Assembly: GCA_002104985.1 (NCBI GenBank)
Contig: MCGO01000045.1
Span: 124,001 to 188,000, forward strand
Reading direction: 5' to 3'
DNA length: 64,000 bases
Source of the DNA: Rhizoclosmatium globosum
Taxonomy: Eukaryota > Chytridiomycota > Chytridiomycetes > Chytridiales > Chytriomycetaceae
The translations under genes were made by a program, and so were the position numbers. This document shows, piece by piece, positions 1-10,525 of the stretch (its first letter is position 1; each line of letters starts with the position of its first letter). Under the pieces are notes generated by a model, which was not told the origin of the DNA, did not search any database, and saw only the letters and a list, made by a program, of their open reading frames with translations.

Positions 1-55
1 TAAAACGGTTTGGACTGAGGACTCTGAGAGATTGAATGAATGTTGTAAAGATCGT

Positions 56-289
56 TTACAGGTGCTTCATTGATTCAAACGCTGGTGCTCCGGTGAGGAA
101 AAGCGAGGAAGTACTTGCAGTAGACTTTGTACTTGATGTGGTGGACACAGCTCCAACGGACTTAGTCGTAGTCTTGATCGATTCAGTGGAAGTAGAGCTC
201 TTGAGAGATGCAGCTTTCTTGTCTTCACGTGCAAACTTGAGTTGGAGAAACATGTCGTGTCCGGCGAAGGAGTCGAGTTGGCCTGGCAT
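56..289 (-). CDS. Small Ser/Thr-rich protein, PGQ subfamily, copy 1
   Basis: Intact 77-aa reading frame starting at an ATG inside a longer open frame. I do not recognise the family. The first ~25 residues are conserved in all six copies of this window (core HDMFLQLKFAREDKK, predicted helical and charged), followed by a low-complexity Ser/Thr/Lys tail and a conserved end (LFLTGAPAFESMKHL). No signal peptide or membrane segment is visible, so a small cytosolic or nuclear protein is likely. It is transcribed divergently from the PSQ-type paralogue at 593-850. A TATAAA-like box lies about 60 bp upstream (347-352, minus sense) at the same spacing as in the other PGQ copies, which supports this start codon. 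Function unknown. Confidence 0.72.
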   Translation of the reverse strand: MPGQLDSFAGHDMFLQLKFAREDKKAASLKSSTSTESIKTTTKSVGAVSTTSSTKSTASTSSLFLTGAPAFESMKHL

Positions 290-592
290 TTTTGCTTTTG
301 TTTGTTGGTTGTTTTTGGTGAAGGGAATTCGGATCAGAAGGGCCGGTTTATATGGTACAGGCTTCGTGGGGAAACCCTTGTTTTTGGATGCGGAAATTGG
401 GTGGTTGGAAAACTCTGCCACAGAATCCACGAAAATTTGAGAAATCCACGAATATCGGAATCAAAGCCGCTGCCACGTTTCCGCTCCGATGGAATGAAAG
501 ACCCTAACCCATGACTTCTGCGATCATAAAAGACGAAGGCCTCAAAGCTGTTCCCACCAAACAAACCAAATACCCATATCCCCAAAAACAAT
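290..592. promoter_or_regulatory. Bidirectional promoter of small-protein pair 1
   Basis: A 303-bp spacer between two divergent start codons. It is conserved, in inverted orientation, at 4268-4533 and 10526-10831. Shared blocks include a TATAAA box facing the PGQ gene (347-352), a CATAAAAG box facing the PSQ gene (about 524-531, ~65 bp from its ATG), a segment with repeated TTCGTGG and GGAATC-like words (about 430-475), and a GTTTCCCCACGAAG block (about 363-380). Confidence 0.6.
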
Positions 593-850
593 ATGCCAAG
601 CCAAATCGAATCCTTTGCGGCTCACGATATGTTTCTTCGAGTCAAGTTCGCCAAGGAAGATAAGAAGTCAGCAACATCTCTGAAGTCTGCGTCATCGTCT
701 GAGTCAATGGCTTCAACCATTAGCACTGTTTCAACCGCCTCAAGCTCAACATCTTCAGCGGCAACATCGACATCAAGCTCGATTTCTTCTTTATCCTCAA
801 GCATGTTCCTTTCAGGCACACCTTCTTTGGAGGCAACGAAGCATATTTGA
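593..850 (+). CDS. Small Ser/Thr-rich protein, PSQ subfamily, copy 1
   Basis: Intact 85-aa frame starting MPSQIESF. It shares the N-terminal helix (HDMFLRVKFAKEDKK) and the C-terminal motif (MFLSGTPSLEATKHI) with the PGQ protein encoded back-to-back at 56-289, but has a longer Ser/Thr-rich middle. The two subfamilies are clear paralogues about half identical at the ends. Its 3' flank (about 900-960: CATTGCATATAATATACC, then AATAAAACAATC) is nearly identical to the 3' flank of the PSQ copy at 10270-10525, so the duplicated unit includes the 3' UTR. Function unknown; it is the only PSQ copy without a frame break in this window. Confidence 0.7.
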   Translation: MPSQIESFAAHDMFLRVKFAKEDKKSATSLKSASSSESMASTISTVSTASSSTSSAATSTSSSISSLSSSMFLSGTPSLEATKHI

Positions 851-1585
851 TGTTAATACCGATGCGAACAACATTTAAACTCAACTGGACCGACCATCAC
901 AAAGCCAGAGCACATTGCATATAATATACCTACTTTATTTTACTTACCCCAATAAAACAATCAATTTCATGAAACTGGGAATATTCATTTGTTGGATATT
1001 ATGGTTCTATCCATTCTTCTGAGTTCAATAAAGGCAATTGTATATGGAATACTTTATTCGAATATCACTCTGAAGACATATGGCAATGGTACGAAGGAAA
1101 CCAGGCTTATGGCTTTGGAAGTGGTGTGTGTGTTCTTTGGTGCGGACTTAGAGTAGATTCACCTACACAATAAAGCAAATTAGTAATTCCATATTTGGCA
1201 GCAAATGACGCAATCGGTGGCGTCAGCGCGTGCTGAAAAGGCATTGGGTGAGTTGGTGGTAATTAACAGAATTTACGTGCCAAACCTGCGACACAATCCC
1301 AAAAAACATCATTTCCCCTCCAAAGTGGCTGACGCAATCATATGTGACAGTTCTTGAAATTGAAAGTATATCCTAAACTTTGATTCTGCATGGCTCGACA
1401 TGAATTGGCATGGTAATTACTTCTGTTCGAAATCGTCATTGTGGAAGTCAGGCAAAAGCGACACGCACATCCGAAACAACTAAGAAAAGATGTACATGCC
1501 AGGTAAAAAAAAAAAAAGGAAGCGTGTCGTTATTCTTGTGTACAAATCTGGTTTATACTGCGTAGAGATTGCTAATAGTTACAGC

Positions 1586-1657
1586 GGCCTTATGGTCTAG
1601 TAGTATGATTCTCGCTTTGGGTGCGAGAGGTCCGGGGTTCAATTCCCCGTGAGGCCC
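1586..1657 (+). tRNA. tRNA-Pro (anticodon TGG)
   Basis: Cloverleaf by eye: acceptor GGCCTTA/TGAGGCC, anticodon stem CTCGC/GCGAG with loop TTTGGGT giving anticodon TGG, T-arm CGGGG-TTCAATT-CCCCG. No intron. A nearly identical copy lies on the minus strand at 9691-9762. Confidence 0.9.
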
Positions 1658-2013
1658 GTTTTTAACCGTACAAGTGTTGTTGAGGGGAGGATTGTCGGTG
1701 GTTGGTTGGTTGTTTGCCGTTGTTTTGGAATTGTAGTGATTTCATCCGTCCGTCACCAGCCCCTGTTGCTGGTGGAACTTTCGTTCTTTTGATATTATTA
1801 TGTGGAACGGGTGGAATGTATTCGCTTATGGGCGTCAGTGATTAACCTAGTTATGCTCCTGTCACACCTCTCAAACTTACGAGTTGGCTGCCTTCTTACG
1901 GCAACCTCATCATTTTTTTCCATCAACAACTAGTGGATATTCTTCTTCCAAGGTATGATTTGCTGGCTAAAACCATTAGAACTTTCAATTTAACTTTATT
2001 CCCAGCCAATTTA

Positions 2014-3254
2014 CTACATATCTTCCGTACTCCATTTATAAGCTTCTTCGCCAACGACACTTTGGCGTATTTGCTCTGTGTCAATTTCAGCTCAAACCCA
2101 TTACCACGATCCAAGCCATCCCACCGATATCCTGGCTCAATCCGTATCTGTTTGGTGCAAAGTGTCCCATGTAGCGTGGTCGATCTGCTGTTGATTTGGG
2201 TCTATTGCTGTAGTTTCATAGGTCAGTATCCTTTTCTGCTTTTCAATAGTTCGAAGAGTGGCTGAAGCAAAAGCAACGTCTTCGTGTATGGATAAATATA
2301 ACCATCAATTCGCATCGCATTCTGCACATCGCATCCAAGGTCATGGATTTCAAGAATATCACACATACTCCAACAAATCCCTCGCTCTCCCTTAGTCATC
2401 ATTTCTTCCCAACACCACCACACGGTCTGAAAACTTACTTGCTAGTATTCGCTAATGGATCTCCCCAATGTTGCTTCCCTTTCAACCGTTCGTTGAGCTC
2501 CTCGTCATTGATGGACACAGCAAACTTGCTGTTCCTCTCCTTCCGAAGCCGCTCCTGCATCCGATCCCGTTCCTTTTCCTGTGCAAGTCCACCTTTAAAC
2601 TTTAACCGTTCCGCCTCCTCCTCTCTCAGCCGTTCCTGCTTCAAAGCATCCAACTCAAGTTCCTTGTCTTTATTGACGAGACGTCCGAGTTTGTCTCTAT
2701 ACACTGTAGGACCTTTCGATGAAGCTGAAGCTGCGGGTGGAGGAGATGGGGAGGGAGAACGCGAGGGAGTTCTGCGGCGTGAGACTGGAGGAGGTGAGGG
2801 AGAAGGAGAGCGTCTCGAAGCAGCGCGGTGAACGACATCATCTGCGTGCACGTTATCCTCGATGTGTACGAGGTAACCTTCAGCCTCTTTGAACAGGCAG
2901 TAGTAACTAGTTAGTCCACGTTCAACGAAGCAAGTGCACAAGTAACACACCCATCTGGCTCTGGACGTCCTTCACAGTTTGTGTCCGAGCGGGTCGGACA
3001 TCGTCCCAGGCGGCGGCCGAGAAGCCCTTCGACGCCGGCGCCGCAGCGATTTGGACGTCGTCGAGATCGGCGAGCTGCGCAGTTTCCGTTGCGAACGCGG
3101 GAAAGTCGTCGTCGTCAACGAGAACGACGCTGCCCTTTTGGTGGCTCGGCTTGGACGCGTGGCTCTTTTTGCGGCGTTTTGTTGTTGGCGCCGATGACGT
3201 TGTTGGTGGTGGCATGGACGTGTAGCGCAAGAGGAGCTCGGCTTTGCTGCTCAT
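2014..3254 (-). CDS. BUD13: BUD13/Cwc26-like pre-mRNA splicing factor
   Basis: Three exons: 3254-2951, 2886-2439 and 2207-2014, predicting about 315 aa. BUD13 is a subunit of the RES (pre-mRNA retention and splicing) complex with Snu17 and Pml1, acting in the activated spliceosome. The conserved C-terminal region is visible: TVYRDKLGR, the Glu/Arg-rich helix ending GGLAQEKER, GDPLAN, APNRYG, PGYRWDGLDRGNGFE and the terminal EAYKWSTEDM before TAG. The N-terminal third is basic and acidic low complexity with SP/RS dipeptides. The last exon needs two single-base corrections (near 2133 and 2045) to keep the PNRYG, PGYRWDG and EAYKWSTEDM motifs in one frame; with these the total is a whole number of codons. 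Intron 1 has a GACTAAC-like branch point. Confidence 0.85.
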
Positions 3255-3500
3255 TCGGAGATTGTTTTGATGCCAGAATCAAGTCTCATATTATTATTTG
3301 ATATAATTATGTTAGCGACATACTTGGAATTTCAGGCCGACACAATCAGGTTTTAAAATGGCAGTTAACTACTGACACATACCAAGCGACAGAGTCTCTT
3401 CATAAATAAAGATAATTCATTTGTTGAAATGTTTAGTTTGTTAATCAGATAGAGTTCAGGCAATAAATTCCATATATGGATTTGTCATCATAGACAACCA

Positions 3501-3574
3501 GCTCGGTTGGCTCAGTTGGCAGTAGCGTACGGCTGTTAACCGTAAGGTCACTGGTTCGACCCCAGTACCGAGCG
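3501..3574 (+). tRNA. tRNA-Asn (anticodon GTT)
   Basis: Acceptor GCTCGGT/ACCGAGC, anticodon stem TACGG/CCGTA with loop CTGTTAA, T-arm ending CCCAGT. A near-identical copy sits on the minus strand at 20133-20206, and about 100 bp downstream of the tRNA are also similar between the two loci. Confidence 0.9.
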
Positions 3575-4044
3575 CATGCTTGATTTTTGTGGGAGTCGGG
3601 GAGGGAACGTGGTGGAGGAACAGTCGAAGGCTTCCTGCCCAGCCGTAGGCATTTTGGTCGCACTCCATCCACAATACAACTTCCATTGATACTTCATGAA
3701 AGGTAACAAATGAAATTGGTGGATAACCAGCGTGGGCACGTTGGAGGAACAGTGTCATGAAGGTGCACCAGAATACAAAATCAAGTTCACCGTACAACAC
3801 ATTGAGTGAAAGAAAACGCCAAATAGAAAACGGCAAAATATGCGTGTTTTGCCTGCTGCTCTCTCAATCATTGAGTAATGTGTTTTGTGTGTGACATTGT
3901 AACTGTCCAAGAAGCCGACATAAATTAGAGTCTCTTCGTGATAAAGATATACAAATGATGAATTTATTGAGAGATATAAACAGATGAATTGATGTATGAG
4001 TGCAATATTGTGACAGTACCAAATTCTGACAGAAGCAACGGCTG

Positions 4045-4267
4045 TTACATATGCTTCATTCCCTCCAAAGAAGGTGCACCGGAAAGAAACAAAGTTGGGG
4101 CGATAGATGAATGTGTGCTTGAAGAAGTAGATGCGGTGCTAACGCTTGTAGCCATTGACTCAGAAGATGAAACTGATTTAAGGGATGTAGCTGACTTCTT
4201 ATCTTCCTTGGCGAACTTGACTTGAAGAAACATATCGTAACCGCAAGGATTCGATTTGGCTTGGCAT
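4045..4267 (-). pseudogene. Small Ser/Thr-rich protein, PSQ subfamily, copy 2 (frameshifted)
   Basis: Starts with the same MPSQIES codons as copy 1, then lacks two bases within the FAAH codons (about 4235-4252), so the annotated frame runs out after about 20 codons, while the DMFLQVKFAKEDKK and terminal FLSGAPSLEGMKHM parts remain open in another frame. Either a decayed copy or a gene hit by sequence errors. The latter is possible because single-base losses are common in the window, but this copy needs two losses within 20 bp. Confidence 0.6.
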
Positions 4268-4533
4268 TTGGTTTTTGTGGGGATTTGGGTATTTAGTTTG
4301 TCTGGAAGGAACATTTCATTCCGTCGGAGCGGAAACGTGCTAGCGGCTTTGATTCCGATATTCGTGGAATTTGTCGTGAAACTGACAAATTTTCGTGGAT
4401 CTGTGGCAGAGTTTTACAACCACTCAGTTTCCGCATTCAAAAACAAGGGTTTCCCCACGAAGTCTTACCATATAAACCGGCCCTTTTGATGCTGACTTCC
4501 TTCACCAAAAACAACCAACAATCAAAAGCAAAA
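4268..4533. promoter_or_regulatory. Bidirectional promoter of small-protein pair 2
   Basis: A 266-bp spacer, homologous to 290-592 and 10526-10831. The TATAAA box at 4471-4476 is 63 bp upstream of the PGQ start. The block containing the CATAAAAG box of the PSQ side is shortened compared with the other two promoters (about 40 bp missing near 4310-4320). Confidence 0.5.
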
Positions 4534-4765
4534 ATGCCAGGCCAACTCGACTCCTTGCCGGACACGACATGTTCCTCAACTCAAGTTTGCACGTGAAGAC
4601 AAGAAAGCTGCTTCTCTCAAGAGCTCTACTTCCACTGAATCGATCAAGACTACGACTAAGTCCGTTGGAGCTGTGTCCACTACATCAAGTACAAAGTCTA
4701 CTGCAAGTACTTCCTCGCTTTTCCTCACCGGAGCACCAGCGTTTGAATCAATGAAGCACTTGTAA
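4534..4765 (+). pseudogene. Small Ser/Thr-rich protein, PGQ subfamily, copy 2 (frameshifted)
   Basis: Very close to the intact copies at 56-289 and 10832-11065 but 232 instead of 234 bp. One base is missing in the SFAG codons and one in the FLEL codons, so the frame is lost from about codon 8. The Ser/Thr-rich part and the terminal MKHL codons are intact in sequence. Both members of pair 2 are broken. A CT-dinucleotide run follows at about 4778-4808. Confidence 0.6.
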
Positions 4766-5151
4766 TTCAAGCCGTTGCTCCTCTCTCTCTCTCTCTCTTC
4801 TCTCTCGCAGCTGCCTCTCGTTTCTTTCCAGTAGTGCTATTTACATAAGCCAATTTGAAACGACGAGCATTCGAAATTGTGTGACAGAAGCTCTCAACTA
4901 TTCTTCTACTTCTGATGTGTGATATGTATAATAAATGGATTTCTACCATATCTTATTAGAATTGGTTTGTGATTACAGTTACACTGTTCGCGTATATGCA
5001 TTGAATCAAGTATAAATTAAAAAAACAAACTAGTGGTATACACAAAAGCAAATAAGTGTCCATCAAACGATTCCTTCGTCGTACACTCAAAATCCCACGT
5101 ACGAGGGTGGTAATTCCTCCATCAACCTTGTGTCACCTAACCGTGCCTTAT

Positions 5152-6267
5152 TTACATACTCGTTTTGTTTCCACGACATATCCGACCGCCTCCTCTGTAC
5201 AGTCTTACCACGCCCTCTATCCCCTTCCTCTCCATACATTCCTGCCCCTTCCGACTATTACTGAAATACAATTCCTCTGACGAATGCCGCGACGACAGTT
5301 TCTGACTCCCTCGCACCTTGTTACCATTGGATGATGAGTCTTTTGGTGGCACACCAAACCCAAACCACTGTTTCAATCCACGATGCAGTGTTACAGTCAC
5401 ATCCTTGGTATACAATCCAATGCCGCAAACATCAACAGAAACAGTGCAACGCCGAGCACGAGAAAGAATGAGAATACGAGAAGGACACCGACGAACGGGA
5501 CATGGTTGTATATGAAATGGAGGCCCATAAAGAATCGTGGTGCAATGTAGTACGCTACAACAAAAGAGCCGCGATGGTTTGGTACACTAGAGTAGTTTCT
5601 TTTGTGGGCGATAGGGTATACAGAGCTTTTGTAGCCCAGATTCTGTTCCTTGCCAGATAGAGACCAATTGCTAGGGAAAAGAGGGAGACTGAGAGGAGAG
5701 AAGTTTCAGGGGAAGTGTATCGAGTGAGTCTTATGACAAAGAAGCGGAGGAAGGGGAGAAAGTGTAGGGCAGTGTAGACAGCAACGGTTGATACAGTGAG
5801 CCAAAGGTAAAAGTGGGGAGGAGGGGCTGGCTTAGAGGATGAAGACAGGGTAGAGGAGGAAGCTGGAGTTGAGCAGAATGAGGGAGAGTCCGGGGTAGAC
5901 TGATTCAATTGTGGTTGCGGTAGAGAAGGTGGTTGTTGTTGTTGTTGGTTTGGCAATCTGAAGGTTTCATCGTCTCTGATCCACTCGTCGTCGTCGGACT
6001 CTTCCAATCGTTCGCTTGTTCTTTTGTTCCAGATTCGTCCAAGTTGAGGCACGACAGGTCTTCGAGTGTTTGCGACTGGCTCAACTGGGACTGGGAACTG
6101 ATTCTGCTTGGCTCATTGTCATCGTCGCTGTCGTTCCACAGATCGAAGCCCGAACTAGTTGGATTGGGTGCATTGCTCGACAGTGACAGCGGAGGGAACG
6201 GCGGCGCGGACTGCTCTTCGCTTCCGGTGTTGGGCAGCGGCGTTGATGTCCGCCGTGGTGTTTTCAT
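5152..6267 (-). CDS. Uncharacterised membrane protein with acidic low-complexity N-terminus
   Basis: Start ATG at 6267 (MKTPRRTSTP). The first ~160 residues are Ser/Asp/Gln-rich and probably disordered. Four hydrophobic segments follow (around LWLTVSTVAVYTALHFL, LLSVSLFSLAIGLYLA, FVVAYYIAPRFF and VPFVGVLLVFSFFLVLGVAL). The frame has to be corrected near 6030 and 5573, and probably near 5405, where a basic tail of about 85 residues may or may not belong to the protein. The 3' end is therefore uncertain. I do not recognise the family. It shares a 107-bp divergent promoter with the CBS-PB1 gene at 6375. Confidence 0.5.
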
Positions 6268-6374
6268 CAGCTTTCCTCTTCTTTGATTCTCTGGTGGATT
6301 AAATGGATAGGACAAAGAAGAAGAAAGAATAGAGAGAGATTGGTTATTTATTAACTTGATCTGAAACAAATCAA

Positions 6375-8446
6375 ATGAGCAGCAACAAACGACGCGAACG
6401 CCGTCGATCGAGCGACAGAGTTTCGAATGCATCGTCCGTGACACCGACACCGAGCCTGTCTGGTGTATCGACATCGAAGCATGCGAGTGCGGGCTACAAA
6501 CCAGGGACAGTCGGCGCCTTGAAGCCAATTCCGGTCGTGGCGATGGATCCAAAGGTCTCCGTCCTCGAGGTACCTCCAATTACCGCCTTTAATTAACACA
6601 CTCTAAGTTAAAGCATCCGAGTACAGGCTGCCTGCTACATGGCTTCGCGAAGGGTAATGTGGCTCACTCCAAGTCACCAACCCACTCGATGTAAACCTAA
6701 CATTCCCAGTCCAGGTCGACGCCGTTCTCATCGGATCCGCAAATGGAATCGCGGGAATCGTCACAGACAAAGACCTCGCTTTCAGAGTCGTGGCGATGGC
6801 GAAAGACGCCAAAACAACACCATGTGCTACAATAATGACCCGCGACCCCGTTAAGGTACCTATCCTACTGACCTACTTGACACACGCAGTAACTCCCAAC
6901 ACCAGGTCCTTGCTTCTGACGCCGCTACTTCGGCTCTGAACGCCATGATTGCTGGCCAGTTCCGCCACCTTCCCGTCCTCGACAAGGACAATGTTGTCAT
7001 TGGTCTTCTCGATGTTACAAAGTGTCTCTATGACTCACTCGAGAAGCTGGAATCTGTCTACGCAAACACGCGTCGAGATGCTGTGCGTGCAGCTCGCTCT
7101 TTCAACGATCTCAAGGAAAGCACGAACGCGACAGTAGAAGCAGATACTCTGAGGCCGGAACATGTTGCTTCCTCCGCCGAAATGGCCATGGCCCGATACG
7201 CCGAGCTCTTGAAACACAAACTCGGAGGCCCAAACCTTGCATCATTACTTACCCCCGATATGGCTCCACCCGTCGTAGGAATGCGAGACACGGTCGCCGT
7301 TGCATGCCAAAGAATGAAAGAAGCCAACGAAACTGCAGTCCTCGTCTTTGATTCGACATTGGTGGCGACGAAGAAGGACTCGGAAACCTCTGCGGAATCT
7401 TTACCAGCAAAGACCTCGTCCTCCGAGTCCTAGCCGCGAACCTCGACCCATTAACAACAACCGTTGCTCGTGTTATGACTCCTCACCCCGAATGCGTCAC
7501 CCCTGAAACACCTGTCCTCGAAGCACTCCGGAAAATGCATTTGGGTCGATACTTGCATCTTCCCGTCATTGACTCTCAAGGTGTCATTGAAGGGCTCGTC
7601 GACGTCTTGAAACTTACATACACGACACTCTCGCAACTCTCCCAAATCCAAAGTGGCGACGGAACAGGCAGCGACGGACCTGTATGGGACAGGTTCTGGG
7701 AAGACGCGTCCATCCTCTCCGCCGAAGGACAATACGTCCCACCTTCACAAAAACCGCGTCCAATATCTCGGCCAAACACTCTACAACGTGGAGGAGGAGG
7801 ACCAAAAGAGCGTAAACCATCAAGCTCATTCTTACATGACGAGACGGGAACAATCTTCCCAGACGAAAGCGCATCTGTCGTTGCAATGGAAGCGTCTCGA
7901 CCTCCCTCCGGATACAGTGCCCGTGCACAAAGTGTCCTCTCACACGCGCATTCGATTAAGGAGGGAATGTTTGCATTCAAGTTACGTGATTTCGAAGCAG
8001 GCACGACACATCGATTCACAGCGTCCATGGATTCCGTCAAAGCCCTTGAAGAGCTCGTCAACACAAAATTGGGGATTACAGTCGGAGAAGGCGAGGAATC
8101 GAGGTCGCGTGTTTGTTACTTGGATGATGAAGATGATGTTGTCGTGTTGGATGGAGACGCGGATTTGATTGAAGCTGTGGAAATCGCGAATCGGTGTGGA
8201 TGGGGTCGTCTTGTTGTGTTTAGTGAAACTCAACGAGGGATGCATGAAAACAAGACGTGGGGGAAGAGTACTGTGGCGATAACTGAGAAGGACAAGTCCG
8301 TATCCAAGAAAAAGAGTGGAGATGTTGGAACAAGGATGGTTACGGTGAAGGAGGTGGAGCAAATGGAGGCGATGGTGGCTCCGGCCATTGTTGGGGCTGG
8401 TATTGCTGTTGTGTGTGCCTTCTTGCTTGGAAGAGCTTTCAAATGA
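6375..8446 (+). CDS. CBS- and PB1-domain protein, tail-anchored (Mug70-like)
   Basis: Exons 6375-6569, 6627-6653 (27 nt), 6715-6855 and 6906-8446, about 634 aa after correcting one lost base near 7355. Four CBS motifs form two Bateman modules (first pair around VDAVLIGSANGIAGIVTDKD and QFRHLPVLD; second around GIFTSKDLVLRVLAANLDP and GRYLHLPVIDSQG), which usually bind adenine nucleotides. A PB1 domain follows (about residues 480-570: FAFKLRDF...GDADLIEAVEIA). The last ~22 residues are hydrophobic (APAIVGAGIAVVCAFLLGRAF), predicting a tail anchor in an internal membrane. The CBS-PB1 arrangement is that of fungal Mug70-type proteins, whose role is poorly known. It is one of several PB1 genes in this window. 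Confidence 0.8.
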
Positions 8447-8599
8447 ACCTGAAAGAGTTATTTTAACACCTCATAAACCTTGATTGCATACCGTAATTAA
8501 CTAAAATTCGCTCTAGCAAACTTGAAAAAAAAGTCAAGGATAAGCCAGATGAATTTCTTTCCAATAACAATAGGGACACTAGTTAGCACCGCAGATTTC

Positions 8600-9138
8600 T
8601 TGTATCCCAACTAAGATTCAAAACCAAAAACATCTGCTCGCCGTTCTTTTTTGATCCTGCCTACCTTGGAATCGTTGCTGCAAAGCGTGGAACTTCGCAA
8701 ATTGAGGTTGCTGTTGCGATTGGCGCCAAAAGTATTTTTACTGTATCCGCGGAAGACAAAGGGACAGGAAAAAAGAAGCACATTACAATTTCGAACGCGA
8801 ACGGTCGGTTAACTGAAAGTGAAGTCGAGCGAATGGTTCTTGAAGCTGAACAAATGGCTTAAGATGATCAAGCTGCGTTTGAGAATATTGAGGCCAGATA
8901 CGAGTTTGAGAATTATCTGTATTTGCTGGAAGCACAAGTATCGTCACAATCAAAGTTGAGTGGAGAGGAAAAAAACATGACTATTAGGGAAACTAAGAAT
9001 GCTGGCGTTTGGTTGAAATCGAATGGGGAGTTGACAAAGGATGATGTGGTGGAACGAAGAATTGAGTTGGAGGATGTGGTACAGCAAATACTTTTCAAGC
9101 ACCATAATGCCGAACCAGACGACCATGATGAGTTATAG
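8600..9138 (+). pseudogene. HSP70 C-terminal fragment (relic)
   Basis: From about 8676 the translation matches the substrate-binding end of HSP70: QIEVAVAI, FTVSAEDKGTGKKKHITIS, NGRLTESEVERMVLEAEQ, then a TAA at 8860-8862, and in the same frame AAFENIEARYEFENYLY, ending in a divergent tail with a TAG at about 9136. The nucleotide-binding domain is absent; upstream only a weak IPTK-like trace remains (about 8610). No introns, one in-frame stop and truncation at the 5' side indicate a dead copy. tRNA-Thr lies 265 bp downstream. Confidence 0.75.
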
Positions 9139-9402
9139 CCCCCAAATACGTCAATGAACAGACTACTATATAATATACGAAAGACGTCCTTATACTCGCT
9201 TTGGCTGGCCGTATTCTGTGCGTTTTGGGTGTTTGCTTTCAAGTCTCGATAGCTCGTGGCTATGCGATCAACAATCTTCCACAGAAAAAATTACGTGATG
9301 CCATTATACAGATAAGGATACGGTAGATATTGTCTGAGGTGCTGTTGATACTATTCAATTGGTTAAAATTTCTTAAAACCTTACAACCCACAACTCTCAC
9401 CT

Positions 9403-9490
9403 GCCTTCTTAGCTCAGTTGGTTAGATCGCCTGCCTAGTATCGTAAGAACAGCTAGCAGGAGGCCACCAGTTCAAATCTGGTAGAAGGCA
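9403..9490 (+). tRNA. tRNA-Thr (anticodon AGT), intron-containing
   Basis: Acceptor GCCTTCT/AGAAGGC, anticodon stem CCTGC/GCAGG, anticodon AGT, T-arm ACCAG-TTCAAAT-CTGGT. A 14-nt intron (9441-9454) sits at the canonical position one base 3' of the anticodon. The D-stem has one mismatch. Confidence 0.8.
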
Positions 9491-9690
9491 GCCCTTTTCA
9501 GAGTTTTACAGGTGTTGGGGTGTTGGAATGTTGGAATACTCGGTGCCCAAGTCAAAGGCTTTCCTCTGGTAACACTGTATCATATCAAAAGCACGTAGAT
9601 TGGATGGACATCTGTGTTGTACGAAGTAAAGGACGGGAAATTTCAAAATCCCAACAAATCCCAACTACACCTGCCAACTTCCAGCTGTCC

Positions 9691-9762
9691 TGGCCTCACG
9701 GGGAATTGAACCCCGGACCTCTCGCACCCAAAGCGAGAATCATACTACTAGACCATAAGGCC
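9691..9762 (-). tRNA. tRNA-Pro (anticodon TGG), second copy
   Basis: Reverse complement carries the same mature sequence as 1586-1657 except for the discriminator base (A here, C there). It lies about 500 bp beyond the PSQ copy at 10270-10525, as the first tRNA-Pro lies beyond PSQ copy 1, so it belongs to the inverted duplication. Confidence 0.9.
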
Positions 9763-10269
9763 GCTGTGGTCCTGACCAGCATAATGCATTATGACCCAGC
9801 AATACCAACACAAATTAGATAACAATGCGTAGCTCTTTTTCTTAGTTGGCATATTTATGGGTTATTCATTTCATTGTTGTTTAACATGCGGAATCGCCTT
9901 TACCTAACTCCGACAAAGATTTCTTCGAACAGAAACTGTTGCCGTTTCAAATAAATGTGTTGAACAGTGCGGAATGTAAGTCAGCGAGTTGTCAAGAAGA
10001 CAGAGTATGAGGGTGGAAGAGATTTGGGTGAAGACAGGCGGGAACGCATAGTGTTGCCACAGTGTTGGATGTATCGACATAGCAGACCGAAATGGCTGTG
10101 GAATTTGCGAACATACAGATGTTAAACTGGCAGAACTTCATCAGTAGAATGTTCAATTAAAAAAATCATGGTGATAATGATTGTTTTATTCGAGTAAGTA
10201 AAATGAAGTAGGTATATTATATGCAATGTTCTCTCAGAGTTCAAAAATGTTGTGGAATTGGCAATAACA

Positions 10270-10525
10270 TCAAATGTGCTTCAGTGCCTCCAAAGAAGGT
10301 GTGCCTGACAGGAATAAACTTGAGGATGCAGAAGAAACGGAGCTTAATGTCGATGAAGTTACTGAAGACGTGGAGTTGGCGTTGTTGAAACAGTGCTAAC
10401 ACTTGTAGCCATTGACTCAGAAGATGACACTGACTTAAGGATGTAGCGGCTTTCTTGTCTTCCTTGGCGAACTTGACTTGAAGAAACATATCGTGAGCAG
10501 CGAAGGATTCGATTTGGCTTGGCAT
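10270..10525 (-). pseudogene. Small Ser/Thr-rich protein, PSQ subfamily, copy 3 (frameshifted)
   Basis: Starts MPSQIESFAAHDMFLQVKF and stays in frame for about 30 codons. One base is then missing just after KKAATSL (near 10440 in the run AAGGG to AAGG), moving the Ser-rich part to another frame. The terminal SLEALKHI-like codons and stop position are conserved. A single homopolymer loss could be a sequencing error, so the gene may be functional. Confidence 0.55.

Larger units (their letters stand above)
56..1657. repeat. Inverted-duplication block, left arm (small-protein pair plus tRNA-Pro)
   Basis: The order PGQ gene, bidirectional promoter, PSQ gene, conserved PSQ 3' flank, tRNA-Pro(TGG) recurs at 9691-11065 as its reverse complement. 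The genes, promoter, ~60 bp of 3' flank and the tRNA are conserved. The DNA between the 3' flank and the tRNA has diverged (about 620 bp here, about 430 bp in the other arm). Confidence 0.55.

Noticed and set aside
36..440. Open frame antisense to small-protein copy 1
   Set aside because: It mirrors the coding strand of 56-289 and carries the same apparent antisense frame as the other copies; no start context or separate conservation.
3445..3836. Minus-strand frames across tRNA-Asn
   Set aside because: They are translations of the tRNA and its flanks; the same peptide appears at the second tRNA-Asn because the DNA is duplicated.
4778..4808. CT-repeat tract as a regulatory element
   Set aside because: A simple dinucleotide microsatellite downstream of a broken copy, without counterpart at the other copies.
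9520..9822. 100-aa open frame
   Set aside because: It runs through the minus-strand tRNA-Pro at 9691-9762 and has no domain.
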